A stretch of 64,000 nt of DNA from Halorubrum sp. DM2 (GTDB lineage: Archaea; Halobacteriota; Halobacteria; Halobacteriales; Haloferacaceae): assembly GCF_901686465.1 (NCBI RefSeq), contig NZ_LR594487.1, forward strand, positions 372,001 through 436,000. Direction: 5' to 3'. Under the pieces are notes generated by a model. It ran no database searches, was not told where the DNA came from, and saw nothing but the letters and a program-made list of their open reading frames with translations. The translations under genes and the position numbers were made by a program. Below are positions 17,671 to 26,565 of the stretch, piece after piece. Numbering within the stretch: the first letter of the stretch is position 1; each line of letters starts with the position of its first letter.

Positions 17671-17990
17671 GCGGTGGCGCGCGCCTGCGAGGCCGCCTCG
17701 CGGCCGAGCAGCACGCGCGAGGGAGTCGGCCGCAACGAGGGCGACCGAAGGGAGCCCGACGGACGCGGCCGACGAGGCTGGGGAGGTGTGAGTGCGGTGC
17801 TGTGCGGGGCGGGACTCGAAGGGGCAGTCGCGAGGACGAAGCACGACGAAGTAAGCACCACAGGGAGTGAGCGAAGCGAACGACCGAGGAGCACAGCGAG
17901 TCGCGCAAGTCCTCGCGGCTGGGGCTTCGGTGGTCTTGATCACAGCGTCGGTTTCGTCGTAGCGAGCGGCTGGGGCTTCGGCGGTGTTCC
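17671..17990 (-). repeat. Hairpin-rich intergenic element, copy A with one satellite unit
   Basis: Read on the minus strand, a satellite unit (17990-17961, with CCGAAGCCCCAG) precedes the main element (17934-17671). Hairpin 3 arms are CAGCCGCGAGGAC and GTCCTCGCGACTG (one C-A mismatch), hairpin 2 arms are GTCGGCCGC and GCGGCCGAC, and hairpin 1 pairs CTGC with GCAG around an inner GGCCGC/GCGGCC stem. Conserved linkers join them. It fills most of the 530-bp gap 17546-18075, downstream of the DUF567 gene on the same strand. About 45 bp beyond its end (17628-17670) also resembles the flank of copy C. The remaining bases of the gap show nothing else. Confidence 0.8.
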
Positions 17991-18075
17991 TGTCGATCGG
18001 CGAGTTGTAAGTGAAACGCTCTCTGTACAGCGTAAGGCTCGTGTCACCGTTTCCGTCGGGGCCCCACGCGTATCG

Positions 18076-18678
18076 CTACTTGTTCTCCAGCGCGTCGAGG
18101 ACGCACGCGGCGGCGACGACGGCCTCCTTCGGCACGTCGCTCGCGTCGTCGACGGTGACGGTGTACTCGTCGCGCAGCGAGAACTTCCCCTCGATGTCGC
18201 CGACGTGGCCGCCGTCGGCGTCGAATATCTCGTACTTGTTCGGGATGAAGTTCGCGACCGAGACGAGGTGCCGGAGCGCCGAGAGCAGCTTGTTCTTCGA
18301 CTGAATCGTCGCCAGTGCCTCGCCGGTCTCGGGGTCGCGGATCGTCCAGTTCTCGACGAACAGCGAGTAGTCCTCGTCTAAGACGACGACCTCCTCGCCG
18401 GTGCCCGCGTCGACGATGGCGTAGTTGCCTCCGATGTCCACGATGCCGCCCGCCTTCACGGAGAAGGCGTCCTCGTCGTCGCCGGTGACGAACGGGAACT
18501 CCTCTTTCAGCTTGAACAGCTTCTGTTTCCCGCGCAAGACGACGTTTCCGGCGCTGTCGCGGACGGCGTACTTGTTCCGCACCATCGACTGTTTCACCTC
18601 GTAGCGGTCGTCGCTGAGGTCCACGGTGGAGATGTCGTACGCGCTCTGCTCGGACTCGGACGCGGAGGGCAGCGGCAT
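18076..18678 (-). CDS. LURP-one-related (DUF567, tubby-like) protein
   Basis: The 200-residue protein has the repeated beta-strand pattern of LURP-one/tubby C-terminal-like proteins: RYEVKQSMVRNKYAVRDSAGNVVLRGKQKLFKLKEEFPFV, then VLDEDYSLFVENWTIRDPETGEALATIQSKNKLLSALRHLV and NKYEIFDADGGHVGDIEGKFSLRDEYTVTVDD. The fold is a beta barrel around a central helix. The molecular role is unknown; some relatives are membrane-associated. The gene has its own promoter-like TTTTTTG at 18702-18707. Copy A of the repeat family lies downstream of its stop. Confidence 0.8.
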   Translation of the reverse strand: MPLPSASESEQSAYDISTVDLSDDRYEVKQSMVRNKYAVRDSAGNVVLRGKQKLFKLKEEFPFVTGDDEDAFSVKAGGIVDIGGNYAIVDAGTGEEVVVLDEDYSLFVENWTIRDPETGEALATIQSKNKLLSALRHLVSVANFIPNKYEIFDADGGHVGDIEGKFSLRDEYTVTVDDASDVPKEAVVAAACVLDALENK

Positions 18679-18731
18679 GGGTTCGGGGACGGGGAGGCGT
18701 CAAAAAAGGCTTCCGTTCGTTCGGACGACTC

Positions 18732-19883
18732 TCAGGGCGTCAGCCGGTCGATCGAGAGCCACTCGATCGGATCGCCGTCGGTTTTCTCGGGGGTCTCGCC
18801 GACCGTCTCCCCGTCCGCCTCGACCAGCGCGAAGGCCATCTCCTTGCGGACGCCGCCGGCGAGCCGCACGTCGAGGGAGAGCTCCCGGGGCGAAAAGCGG
18901 TGATCGCGCTCGACGACGCGCACGAGGTGCTCGGAGTGCGGGAGGTCTTCGACCGTCTCCACGTCGAGGTACGTCCGGAAGTCCGCGCCGAACTTGAACC
19001 CGGTCTTCGGGACCGCGTCGGCCGCTCGGAGGCGCTCGTACACGGCGAGCCGGCGGTCGAACCGCTCGCCCTCCACGTCGCGGCCGCGGGCGACGACCCG
19101 GGCGGCGTCGTCGGAGTCGCGAGAGTTCCCCGCCGAATCTTCCACCGAGGCCGACACCGACAGCCGGTCGTCCGCGGCCAGCGACGCAGCCTCGACGAGC
19201 GAGAGCTGGAGCGCGCCCTCGACGTCGGCGGCCCGCCCCGTGAGCGGCTGGCCGTAGAAGCCGTGTTCGTGGAGGTCCGCCGGGGCGTCCCAGACGACGA
19301 CGCGGTCCGCGAGGAGGACGCCGGTCAGGTCGCTCGGCGGCTCGTAGTCGGTCGACCCCTCGATCGCGCCGCGCTCGGCCGCGAAGTAGGTGATGTCGGA
19401 CTCCTCGTCGACGACCGCGAGGGTCCGCCCGGCGAGCCCGCTCGCCGCGACGGACTCGCGCTCGCCGACGACCTGAATGGGGTACTTCACGTTGCCCGTG
19501 TCGGGCGTCTCGCCGCGCTCGTAGGCGACGAAGTCGACCGCGTCGCTCGGCGCGTCGCGCCCGCCGGGCCACGGGTCGCGGGCGGGCGAGAGGTAGAAGC
19601 CGCGGTCGCGGAGATCGGAGTAGACGAGAAACCGCACCGCGAAGCGGTCGGCCGCGGCCGCGCTCGCGACGAAGAAGCGCTCGAAGCCGACCGGGTCGGC
19701 GTCGTCGGCGAGCGCGATCCCGGAGAGGTCGCCGCGGAACAGGAGGTGCGCGGCCTCGACCCGCGAGAGCGCGATCTCGTCGCCGTCGAGCGGTCGCCCG
19801 TATCCCCGGCCGTCGTAGAAGCGCTGGCGGGCGTCCCCGCCGACGCGGACCGTCTCGTCGCGCAGGTGTCCCGTCGGGTGCAT
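18732..19883 (-). CDS. endA: tRNA-splicing endonuclease EndA (fused two-repeat form)
   Basis: The protein (383 residues from the ATG at 19883; a GTG three codons earlier at 19892 is an alternative) is a double-length archaeal tRNA intron endonuclease. It cuts bulge-helix-bulge introns in precursor tRNA. The N-terminal half contains a degenerate repeat (FFVASAAAADRFAVRFLVYSDLRDRGFYLSP). The C-terminal half holds the catalytic segment YERLRAADAVPKTGFKFGADFRTYLDVETVEDLPHSEHLVRVV, with the expected tyrosine (FRTY), histidine (HSEH) and lysine (RLAGGVRKEM). This fused form works as a dimer in haloarchaea. The gene is divergent from cdc48. Confidence 0.9.
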   Translation of the reverse strand: MHPTGHLRDETVRVGGDARQRFYDGRGYGRPLDGDEIALSRVEAAHLLFRGDLSGIALADDADPVGFERFFVASAAAADRFAVRFLVYSDLRDRGFYLSPARDPWPGGRDAPSDAVDFVAYERGETPDTGNVKYPIQVVGERESVAASGLAGRTLAVVDEESDITYFAAERGAIEGSTDYEPPSDLTGVLLADRVVVWDAPADLHEHGFYGQPLTGRAADVEGALQLSLVEAASLAADDRLSVSASVEDSAGNSRDSDDAARVVARGRDVEGERFDRRLAVYERLRAADAVPKTGFKFGADFRTYLDVETVEDLPHSEHLVRVVERDHRFSPRELSLDVRLAGGVRKEMAFALVEADGETVGETPEKTDGDPIEWLSIDRLTP

Positions 19884-19991
19884 GTCCGTCACCGCGGGCG
19901 GCCGAGGGAAGGGGGTTCCGGTCGGTACTCGTGGGACTGGGACAAAGCGGATCGAGTAGTTGATTTATAACTAGTTGCGTACGAGTCGACG

Positions 19992-20315
19992 ACGAACGCC
20001 GCCGAAACCCCAGCCGCTCGGCTGTACGACGCGGTAACCGCTTATAAACGGGCGATCAACACGAACGCCGTCGAAGCCCCAGCCGCGGGGCGGGCGAACG
20101 CTCGCTGCGGTCCTCAGTCGCTCACTCCGTTCGCTCCCTGCGGTCCTTACTTCGCCTGCGCCCGCCCCGCGGCTGCCCCTTCGAGTCCCGCCCCGCACAG
20201 CACGGCACCTCACGCCTCCCCAGCCTCGTCAGTCGCCGTCGCTCCGCTCCGGCGACTGACTCCCTCGCGCGTGCTCCTCGCGCCCTGCGGGGCGCTCGGA
20301 GGCACGCGCCACCGC
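19992..20315 (+). repeat. Hairpin-rich intergenic element, copy B with satellite unit and TATA boxes
   Basis: On the plus strand a satellite unit (19992-20030) with the mini-hairpin CAGCC-GCTC-GGCTG precedes the main element (20062-20315). Hairpin 3 arms are the perfectly paired 17-mers CAGCCGCGGGGCGGGCG and CGCCCGCCCCGCGGCTG. Hairpin 2 arms are GTCAGTCGCCG and CGGCGACTGAC. Hairpin 1 pairs CTCC with GGAG. TATA-like boxes (TTTATAA at 19964-19970 and CTTATAAA at 20041-20048) stand about 27 bases before each GAACGCCG box. A T5 run after hairpin 1 (20322-20326) could end a transcript. It fills the divergent endA-cdc48 gap of 547 bp. Confidence 0.82.
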
Positions 20316-20408
20316 GACCACTTTTTATAAGCAATCGTCGCTACCTCTCACGGCCGTTTCGGATCTTCATCTACGGACGGGGAACCGACTCGCGACGGAA
20401 CCGGACAA

Positions 20409-20416
20409 GCATAAAG
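20409..20416 (+). promoter_or_regulatory. TATA box of cdc48
   Basis: GCATAAAG is about 27 bases before the ATG at 20440, matching a leaderless promoter. Confidence 0.5.
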
Positions 20417-20439
20417 AGCCGCCGGCGAGAACGACGGGT

Positions 20440-22677
20440 ATGAACGACACCGCAGGGCTCCGGCTCACGGTGCGTGCCGCCGAGAAGCGGGACGCGGGCC
20501 GGGGCATCGCCAGGCTCCCCGAGTCGGCCCGCAAGCGGCTTGCCCTCCTCAGCGGCGACACGGTCGAGGTGCGCGGCGAGCGTACCGCCGTCGCGAAGGT
20601 GTGGCCGGGCGGTCCCGACGCCGCCGAGGGCTCCGTCCTCATCGACGCCGACACCCGCGCGAACGCCGGCGTGAAGGTCGGCGACACCGTGACGATCGCC
20701 CCCGTCGACGTCTCCGACGCCGACGCCATCACCCTCTCCGCGCCCGGCCGCCTCGCCGACGTGGACGTGAGCCGCGAGGTGATAGAGCGGGCGCTCTCCC
20801 GCGAACTCCGCGACCGCCCCGTCACCGAGGGCGAGGCCGTCCACGTCGAGCGGCTCGGCGGCCTCCGGTTCGTCGTCGCGCGGACTGATCCCGCGGGCAC
20901 CGTTCGGATCACCGCGTCGACGGACGTGTCGGTCGCGTACGAGGGCGATGCGGGGTCCGCTCCGGCTTCCGCGGACGCACCCGCGAGAGCCGGGAGCGAC
21001 CCGGACTCCGGACCGACCGACCGGTCGGGTCCGCCCGGGAGCGACGGTCAGCCCGCCGCCGGCGACTCGCCGCCTGAGGAGCGCACGGCGGGCGCGACCT
21101 ACGAGGACATCGGCGGGCTCGACGAGGAGCTAGAGCTGGTCCGCGAGACGATCGAACTCCCGCTCTCGGAGCCGGAGGTGTTCACGCGGCTCGGCATCGA
21201 CCCGCCGAAGGGGGTCCTGCTCCACGGGCCGCCGGGGACCGGGAAGACGCTCATCGCCCGCGCCGTCGCCAACGAGGTGGACGCGACGTTCATCACCGTC
21301 GACGGCCCGGAGATCATGTCGAAGTACAAGGGCGAAAGCGAAGAGAAGCTCCGCGAGAAGTTCACCGAAGCCCGTGAGAGCGCCCCCGCGATAATCTTCT
21401 TCGACGAGATCGACTCGATCGCCGGCAAGCGCGACGACGGCGGCGACGTGGAGAACCGCGTCGTCGGCCAACTGCTCTCGCTGATGGACGGGCTGGACGC
21501 CCGCGGCGACGTGATCGTCATCGGCGCGACGAACCGCGTCGACACCATCGACCCCGCGCTCCGCCGGGGCGGCCGGTTCGACCGCGAGATCGAGATCGGC
21601 GTCCCCGGCGAGGCGGGCCGCCGACAGATCCTCGACGTTCACACGCGGCGGATGCCCCTCGCGGACGACGTGGACTTAGACCGGATCGCGAGCCGGACCC
21701 ACGGGTTCGTCGGCGCTGACATCGAGGGGCTCGCGCAGGAGGCGGCGATGACCGCCCTCCGGCGCGCGCGCGAGTCGGACGCCCGGGCGCTCGACGACGT
21801 GACCGTCGGCAAGGCCGACTTCGAGGCCGCCCACGCGAACGTCGAGCCGAGCGCGATGCGCGAGTACGTCGCCGAGCAGCCGACGACCGACTTCGCCGAC
21901 GTCGGCGGCCTCGACGACGCGAAGGCGGAGCTGGAACGCGCCGTGACGTGGCCGCTCTCGTACGGCCCCCTCTTCGACGCGGCGGACGCTGACCCGCCGA
22001 CGGGCGTGCTGCTCCACGGGCCGCCCGGGACCGGGAAGACGATGCTCGCGCGCGCCATCGCCGGCGAGAGCGGCGTGAACTTCATCCAGGTCGCCGGGCC
22101 GGAGCTGCTCGACCGGTACGTCGGCGAGTCGGAGAAGGCGGTCCGCGAGCTGTTCGACCGCGCGCGGCAGGCGGCCCCCGCGATAATCTTCTTCGACGAG
22201 ATCGACGCGATCGCGACCGACCGCGACGGCGCGGGCGGCGACGGCTCGGGCGTCGGCGAGCGCGTCGTCTCGCAGCTGCTGACGGAGCTGGACCGCGCCA
22301 GCGACAACCCGAACCTCGTCGTTCTCGCGGCGACCAACCGGCGGAACGCGCTCGACCGGGCGCTGCTCCGCCCCGGCCGCTTGGAGACGCACGTCGAGGT
22401 GCCCGAGCCGGACCGCGAGGCGCGCCGGAAGATCCTCGACGTTCACACGCGCGAGAAGCCCCTCGTCGACGGCGTCAACCTCGACCGGCTCGCCGACGAG
22501 ACGGAGGGGTACTCCGGCGCGGAGATCGCTGCCCTGACGCGCGCGGCGGCGATGCGCGCCATCGAGCGCGTCGCCGACGAACACGGCGAGGCCGCAAACG
22601 ACCACGCCGACGAGGTCGGCATCACCGAGGCCGACTTCGACGCGGCGCTCGAATCCGTCCGCCCCGAGACCGCCTGA
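20440..22677 (+). CDS. Cdc48/VCP-type AAA+ ATPase
   Basis: The 745-residue protein has an N-terminal substrate-binding domain (about 1-165, starting [24 protein letters not shown]), an acidic linker (about 170-215) and two AAA modules. Both Walker A motifs ([14 protein letters not shown] and [14 protein letters not shown]) and both Walker B motifs ([12 protein letters not shown] and [12 protein letters not shown]) are intact, as are the second-region-of-homology arginines. Cdc48 hexamers unfold proteins for the proteasome. The linker between N-domain and first AAA is longer than in VCP and haloarchaeal in composition. With PAN at 50534 the window encodes two proteasome-linked unfoldases. Confidence 0.93.
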   Translation: MNDTAGLRLTVRAAEKRDAGRGIARLPESARKRLALLSGDTVEVRGERTAVAKVWPGGPDAAEGSVLIDADTRANAGVKVGDTVTIAPVDVSDADAITLSAPGRLADVDVSREVIERALSRELRDRPVTEGEAVHVERLGGLRFVVARTDPAGTVRITASTDVSVAYEGDAGSAPASADAPARAGSDPDSGPTDRSGPPGSDGQPAAGDSPPEERTAGATYEDIGGLDEELELVRETIELPLSEPEVFTRLGIDPPKGVLLHGPPGTGKTLIARAVANEVDATFITVDGPEIMSKYKGESEEKLREKFTEARESAPAIIFFDEIDSIAGKRDDGGDVENRVVGQLLSLMDGLDARGDVIVIGATNRVDTIDPALRRGGRFDREIEIGVPGEAGRRQILDVHTRRMPLADDVDLDRIASRTHGFVGADIEGLAQEAAMTALRRARESDARALDDVTVGKADFEAAHANVEPSAMREYVAEQPTTDFADVGGLDDAKAELERAVTWPLSYGPLFDAADADPPTGVLLHGPPGTGKTMLARAIAGESGVNFIQVAGPELLDRYVGESEKAVRELFDRARQAAPAIIFFDEIDAIATDRDGAGGDGSGVGERVVSQLLTELDRASDNPNLVVLAATNRRNALDRALLRPGRLETHVEVPEPDREARRKILDVHTREKPLVDGVNLDRLADETEGYSGAEIAALTRAAAMRAIERVADEHGEAANDHADEVGITEADFDAALESVRPETA

Positions 22678-22791
22678 TTGCGGCCGTCGCGGAAATCATC
22701 CGCTAGATTTGTTGAAATCCTCCGCAGTTGATCGTTGTTCACGCTCAATGGGTCAATACAGGTAACGTAGAGAATAGTCTGCTAGATCGGT

Positions 22792-23053
22792 GCGGTGGCG
22801 CGCGCCTCCGAGCGCCCTTTTAAGGGCGCGAGGAGCGCCGCGCGAGGGAGTCAGTCGCCGGAGCGAAGCGACGGCGACTGACGAGGCTGGGGAGGTGTGA
22901 GGTGCGGTTGCGGTGCTGTGCGGGGTGGGAATCGAAGGGGCAGCCGCGAGGCGGGCACAGGCGACGGAAGCACTGGAAGGAGCGAACGGAGTGAGTGACT
23001 GAAGCGCGCACCGAGCGTGCGCCCGCCTCGCGGCTGGGGCTTCGGCGGTGTTC
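22792..23053 (-). repeat. Hairpin-rich intergenic element, copy C
   Basis: Read on the minus strand. Hairpin 3 arms are TGTGCCCGCCTCGCGGCTG-type and its partner, pairing fully with one G-U wobble on this strand (a C-A mismatch on the other). Hairpin 2 arms are GTCAGTCGCCG and CGGCGACTGAC. Hairpin 1 pairs CTCC with GGAG around GCGCCC-TTAAAA-GGGCGC. No complete satellite unit is seen. A TTATAA at 23112-23117 lies about 60 bases outside. It lies in the 510-bp convergent gap between cdc48 and nikR, where I see nothing else. A stretch at 22750-22791 resembles the flank of copy A. Confidence 0.8.
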
Positions 23054-23187
23054 ACCGCGCCAGCAACAATCCCATTCCCATCACCAACATCAGACACGAA
23101 ATAACCGCCTTATAAGCACGCTTCACAGACCGGCTGTTCCAGCTCACTTTCCCTCCGCAGAATAGGATTTCCACGGAATCTGTCCGC

Positions 23188-23682
23188 TCAGTCCTCTCCG
23201 GTGGACGCGTCCTCGGTGTCTCCTGAGGATCCGTGGCCGTGGGCGTGCGCGCCGCCCTCGCCGAGCGGGCCCGCGCCGAACTCGTCGACGGGAGTGACGC
23301 TGTAATCGACCGTGAGCGTGTCCTTCGTCGCGCGCACCTTCCCCACGAACGTCGATATCTCCTCCAAGCCGCCCTCCAACACGAACAGCTCCATGCAGTA
23401 CTGCGAGCCGACGTGGCTGTGGAAGTTCGAGGCGACGATCCCCTCGTGTTCGTGGCGCAGCCGCATCATCCGCTCTTCGACGCTTGTCGTCTCGTAGTTG
23501 AAGAGGACGGTCACCACGGCCATCAAGGCCCGGTCTTCGAGTTTCGCGTCCTCGAACTCGCCGAGAAGGTTCCGGGAGGCCTCGCGGACGACCTCGCTGC
23601 GGCCGGTGTAGCCGTGTTCGTCGGAGAACTGGTCGATCCGTTCGAGCAACTCCTCGGGCATAGACACGCTGACGACTGTCAT
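23188..23682 (-). CDS. nikR: NikR nickel-responsive transcriptional regulator
   Basis: The 164-residue protein has an N-terminal ribbon-helix-helix DNA-binding domain ([33 protein letters not shown]) and a C-terminal ACT-like metal domain. The four nickel ligands of E. coli NikR are conserved with exact spacing: H77, H88, H90 and C96 (H-x10-H-x-H-x5-C). A histidine-rich tail (AHAHGHG, about 145-151) is an added feature. NikR represses nickel uptake genes when nickel is plentiful. No nickel transporter or hydrogenase or urease gene lies in the immediate neighbourhood, so its targets must be elsewhere. A PadR regulator gene is 25 bp upstream on the same strand. Confidence 0.9.
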   Translation of the reverse strand: MTVVSVSMPEELLERIDQFSDEHGYTGRSEVVREASRNLLGEFEDAKLEDRALMAVVTVLFNYETTSVEERMMRLRHEHEGIVASNFHSHVGSQYCMELFVLEGGLEEISTFVGKVRATKDTLTVDYSVTPVDEFGAGPLGEGGAHAHGHGSSGDTEDASTGED

Positions 23683-23707
23683 GTATTAACCTAAACCGCA
23701 GAAGTTG

Positions 23708-24055
23708 TTAATCCTTGAGGTTCGGCTCGTCGCGCTCCGCTCCGCCCTTGGGTCGGTCGTCATCCTCCGGCTTTCCCCCGCCGTCGATCCGCTCGCCGAG
23801 CCACGCGTAGTGGTCGAGCAGCGCGGTCTCGCCCGCCTCGGTGAGCGTATACACGTCGGCGATGCCCTCGGTCCGCCGGTCGAGGTAGCCGCTCTCGACG
23901 AGCGCGGAGAGGGTCCCGTAGAAGGAGCCGGGGTCGATCCGCTCGTCGTAGTGCGATTCGAGCCGGCTCTTCGCGGACTGCGCGCGAAGCTCGCCGTGGT
24001 CGTACAGCAGCGCACAGAGGTCGCGGCGGCGGCCGCTGTGGAACCACTTCGCCAT
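23708..24055 (-). CDS. PadR-like winged-helix regulator
   Basis: The 115-residue protein is nearly all winged helix: MAKWFHSGRRRDLCALLYDHGELRAQSAKSRLESHYDERIDPGSFYGTLSALVESGYLDRRTEGIADVYTLTEAG. The pattern FYGTLSALVESGYLDRR with a wing ending in YTLTEAG is typical of PadR repressors; haloarchaeal relatives begin (K)WxxSGRRRD. I chose the ATG at 24055 for this reason, though the frame is open to an ATG at 24148 that has a TATA-like AGTATAGA about 27 bases before it. It is followed by nikR and may share its transcript. The ligand is unknown. Confidence 0.75.
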   Translation of the reverse strand: MAKWFHSGRRRDLCALLYDHGELRAQSAKSRLESHYDERIDPGSFYGTLSALVESGYLDRRTEGIADVYTLTEAGETALLDHYAWLGERIDGGGKPEDDDRPKGGAERDEPNLKD

Positions 24056-24146
24056 ACGACCGCTCTCTCGCGACGCCTCACGACGGTTTCGATCGGAACT
24101 GCCCGGCCGCCGGGCGGAACGTCGAAATGACATACCATGTCGTGTC

Positions 24147-24158
24147 AAGAATATTCTT
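24147..24158. promoter_or_regulatory. 12-bp perfect palindrome in a divergent AT-rich control region
   Basis: AAGAATATTCTT lies in the 210-bp gap between the divergent PadR gene and the small zinc-ribbon gene. The gap is unusually AT-rich. A second inverted pair, TGACA at 24128-24132 and TGTCA at 24143-24147, lies next to it. These are operator candidates for the PadR or NikR product; this is inference. Confidence 0.4.
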
Positions 24159-24235
24159 CTCCAAATGTCGTCTATACTGAAGAATAACTGAGCGAATAAC
24201 GTATAATATGTGTATATATGTGGTTCTACGGAACG

Positions 24236-24242
24236 TTTTTAC
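24236..24242 (+). promoter_or_regulatory. TATA box of the small zinc-ribbon gene
   Basis: TTTTTAC is about 27 bases before the ATG at 24266 and supports that start. Confidence 0.45.
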
Positions 24243-24265
24243 TCCCGATCGTCGCACGAAACGAT

Positions 24266-24400
24266 ATGCGCGAGACGATCGAACGGCTCGTCTGCCGACA
24301 CCGGTACGAGCGACGCGCGGTGGTTATCAACCCCGACGAGGTCGTAGAGCGCTGTCCGAAGTGCGGCAAGGAACGGGTTCGGACGCAAACGGGATCGTAG
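24266..24400 (+). CDS. Small zinc-ribbon-like protein (44 residues)
   Basis: The product MRETIERLVCRHRYERRAVV... ends with CPKCGKERVRTQTGS. It has one CxxC knuckle (C-P-K-C) and an earlier cysteine and histidine (LVCRHRY) that could complete a zinc site. Very short zinc-ribbon proteins of this kind are common and conserved in haloarchaea, with poorly known roles. The start is supported by a TATA box 27 bases upstream. It is convergent with the HAD phosphatase gene and divergent from the PadR gene. Confidence 0.6.
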   Translation: MRETIERLVCRHRYERRAVVINPDEVVERCPKCGKERVRTQTGS

Positions 24401-24407
24401 CGACGGC

Positions 24408-25061
24408 TCAGGTCGGCCCCACCAGTTCGTCGAGGCGGTCGACGCGCCGGTCGCCGAGAACGCACCGCCCGCGGTCGTCGTGGCCGACGCGCTCGACGTG
24501 GACCGCGTCGAGTCCGGCGTTCCAGGCGGCGGCCACGTCGCTCTCGCCGTCGCCGACGTAGTAGCCGCGGGCGGTCCGAGGGTCGACGCCGAGCTCGTCC
24601 ATCGCGGCCTCGATCGGGTCCGGGTCGGGCTTCCACCCCGTCTCGTCGGTGCAGCAGACGACCGCGTCGAAGCGGTCGTCGAGATCGACGCGGTCGAGGA
24701 CGGGGTCGGCGAGGAACTCCTGACAGTGGGTGACGAGCCCGGTCGGGCCGCCGACCGCCGCCACGTGGTCGAGCAGGCGCGCGGCGTCGTCGTGGAGGTA
24801 CGTCGCCTCCGCACGGGCGACCGGGTCCTCGACGGCGTGGAACGCCGGCCAGAACGCGTCCGGGTCGACGCCGAACTCGCGGAGCGTCTCGCCGCGCGGC
24901 CCGCCGAGTCCGTGCCAAAGGACGTACGCCTCCCGGTCGGAGAACTCGCGGCCCAGTCGGTCGCCGACGCGGTCGAACACCGTCCGGGTGTACTCCCACT
25001 CGGCGTCGACGAGGGTCCCGTCGAGATCGAACAGGTGGAAGTCGTAGTCGGCGACGGCCAT
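24408..25061 (-). CDS. HAD-family hydrolase (phosphoglycolate phosphatase-like)
   Basis: The 217-residue protein is a HAD phosphatase with motif I DFHLFDLDGTLVDAEW (nucleophile aspartate and acid D12/D14), a helical cap, the motif II threonine in GLVTHC, the lysine in ETGWKPDPDPIEAAM and motif IV YVGDGESDVAAAWNAG. The subfamily with a cap between motifs I and II includes phosphoglycolate phosphatase and beta-phosphoglucomutase. The substrate is not predictable. The gene stands alone. Confidence 0.85.
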   Translation of the reverse strand: MAVADYDFHLFDLDGTLVDAEWEYTRTVFDRVGDRLGREFSDREAYVLWHGLGGPRGETLREFGVDPDAFWPAFHAVEDPVARAEATYLHDDAARLLDHVAAVGGPTGLVTHCQEFLADPVLDRVDLDDRFDAVVCCTDETGWKPDPDPIEAAMDELGVDPRTARGYYVGDGESDVAAAWNAGLDAVHVERVGHDDRGRCVLGDRRVDRLDELVGPT

Positions 25062-25145
25062 CGGGGACCGTTCGTAGGCAGGGTGCGGATAAGTGCGTTG
25101 CGGGTTCGCCCACCGTCACGCCGCCCGTCCGTCACCCTCCGCTCG

Positions 25146-25529
25146 TCACTCCCGGACGTGGACCGAGGATCCGAGGTACTTGCGGACCACTTCATCGACC
25201 GACTCGGCGTTGAACGGGTCCAACTCCGTCGCGATCGCGTCCGTCAGCGCGTCGAGGTACGCCTCGTCGGTGCGGAGTTCGCGGAAGTCGACGGCGACGA
25301 CGTCGACGCCCGCGGCGTCCGCGACGCCCAACCGCTCCGCGGCGACCCGGCGGAACGCCGGTTCGTCGCCGATCTCGCCGCGCCACAGGCGGTTCCGGAA
25401 GAACAGCCACCCGTCGGTGCCGGGCTCGCTCGCGGGGATCTCCATCGTCGTCTCGAACCGGTCGGGGTCGACGGCGGCGTCCGGCGGATCGAGCCGGAAC
25501 GCGACGCGGAAGACGTAGGCGGCGTCCAT
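25146..25529 (-). CDS. LWR-salt protein
   Basis: The 127-residue acidic protein contains the motif that names this haloarchaeal family: GWLFFRNRLWRGEIGDEP (about 39-56). It also has the repeated-looking start MDAAYVFRVAFRLDPPDAAVDPDRFETTMEI and a C-terminal helix. No enzyme motif is evident; the role is unknown. It is divergent from uppS with a 64-bp gap containing back-to-back TATA boxes, so the two genes are probably co-regulated. The ATG at 25529 is supported by TTTTACCC 29 bases upstream. Confidence 0.8.
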   Translation of the reverse strand: MDAAYVFRVAFRLDPPDAAVDPDRFETTMEIPASEPGTDGWLFFRNRLWRGEIGDEPAFRRVAAERLGVADAAGVDVVAVDFRELRTDEAYLDALTDAIATELDPFNAESVDEVVRKYLGSSVHVRE

Positions 25530-25554
25530 CGCGTGGGGGCTGCGGGACCGGAGG

Positions 25555-25568
25555 GTAAAAGTACATAT
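25555..25568. promoter_or_regulatory. Bidirectional promoter of LWR-salt gene and uppS
   Basis: On the minus strand TTTTACCC (25560-25554) is 29 bases before the LWR-salt ATG. On the plus strand TACATAT (25562-25568) is about 29 bases before the uppS ATG. The two boxes abut, giving a compact divergent promoter. Confidence 0.55.
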
Positions 25569-25593
25569 CCCTCGGTCGAGTGAATTGATCCGG

Positions 25594-26565
25594 ATGCTGA
25601 ATCGTCTCCGCGGTCTCATCGAGCGCGCGTACGGCCGACACCTGCGCCGCGAGATCGACGACGTCCCCGACCACGTCGCCGTCATTCAGGACGGGAACCG
25701 CCGGTACGCGCGCGAGCGCGGCGACGACGCCCCCGACGGTCACCGTGCCGGCGCGGACACCACGGAGCGCGTCCTCGACTGGTGCGCCGACCTCGGGGTC
25801 TCGGAGCTCACCCTCTACGCCTTCTCCACCGAGAACTTCGAGCGCCCCGACGAGGAGCTGGAGCCCCTCTTCGACCTGTTGGAGCGTAAGCTCCGGGAGT
25901 TCGCTGACGCCGACCGCGTCCACGAGCAGGGGGTGCGCGTCCGGGTCATCGGCGACGTGCCCCGGCTCCCGCCGCGCGTCCGCGACGCGGTCGACTACGC
26001 GGAGCGGCGCACCGCCGACAACGACCGGTTCACGCTCAACGTCGCGCTGGCGTACGGCGGCCGGACCGAGCTGCTCGACGCCGCCCGCGACATCGCCCGC
26101 GACGTGGTCGCCGGCGAGATGGACCCCGGAGCGGTCGACGTCGAGACCGTCGAGTCGCGGCTGTACGACCGGCCGATCCGCGACGTGGACCTGATCGTCC
26201 GCACGGGCGGCGACGAGCGGACGTCGAACTTCCTCCCGTGGCACGCGAACGGGAACGAGGCCGCCGTCTACTTCTGTGCGCCGTACTGGCCGGAGTTCTC
26301 CGAGGCGGACTTCCTGCGCGCGATCCGCACCTACGAGTCGCGCGAGGAGTCGTGGCAGCGCGCGCGGGCGGAGCGCGCCGCAGCGCTGGTGCGCGCGCTC
26401 GCCGAGGTGGAGTTCGCCGAGGCCCGCGCCGCCGCGTCCCGACTCCGGGAGCGCGTCCCGCGGCTCGACGGCAGCGACCTCTCCGACGACGCCCTCGGCA
26501 TCGCGGAGGGCGACTCGGCCGCATCGGTCGAGAGCGAGTCCCCGGAGCCGACGGAGACGGGCTAA
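25594..26565 (+). CDS. uppS: Cis-prenyltransferase (undecaprenyl diphosphate synthase family)
   Basis: The 323-residue enzyme extends an isoprenoid diphosphate by cis condensations to make the polyprenyl lipid carrier used in glycosylation. The substrate motif is VAVIQDGNRRYARERGDDAPDGHRAG; ELTLYAFSTENFERP and the C-terminal DLIVRTGGDERTSNFLPWHA...YFCAPYWPEFSEADFLRAI are typical. A haloarchaeal C-terminal extension rich in Ser and Glu follows (about 290-323). The ATG at 25594 fits a TATA box 29 bases upstream. The end overlaps the convergent DUF2891 gene by 4 bp. Confidence 0.92.
   Translation: MLNRLRGLIERAYGRHLRREIDDVPDHVAVIQDGNRRYARERGDDAPDGHRAGADTTERVLDWCADLGVSELTLYAFSTENFERPDEELEPLFDLLERKLREFADADRVHEQGVRVRVIGDVPRLPPRVRDAVDYAERRTADNDRFTLNVALAYGGRTELLDAARDIARDVVAGEMDPGAVDVETVESRLYDRPIRDVDLIVRTGGDERTSNFLPWHANGNEAAVYFCAPYWPEFSEADFLRAIRTYESREESWQRARAERAAALVRALAEVEFAEARAAASRLRERVPRLDGSDLSDDALGIAEGDSAASVESESPEPTETG

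Noticed and set aside
17796..17840. GGGACTCGAAGGGGC resembling a tRNA T-arm
   Set aside because: No acceptor, D-arm or anticodon arm can be built around it, and the sequence recurs in all nine elements as a linker between hairpins.
17674..18381. Coding frames across repeat copy A and similar frames over other copies
   Set aside because: The repeated peptides such as ETAEAPVAR or CGAGLEGAVAR arise because the same DNA repeat is translated; arms covary as hairpins, not as codons.
24056..24148. Longer PadR start at 24148 with a TATA-like box
   Set aside because: The added 31 residues are basic and unlike family members, which start with the KWxxSGRRRD segment; kept only as an alternative.
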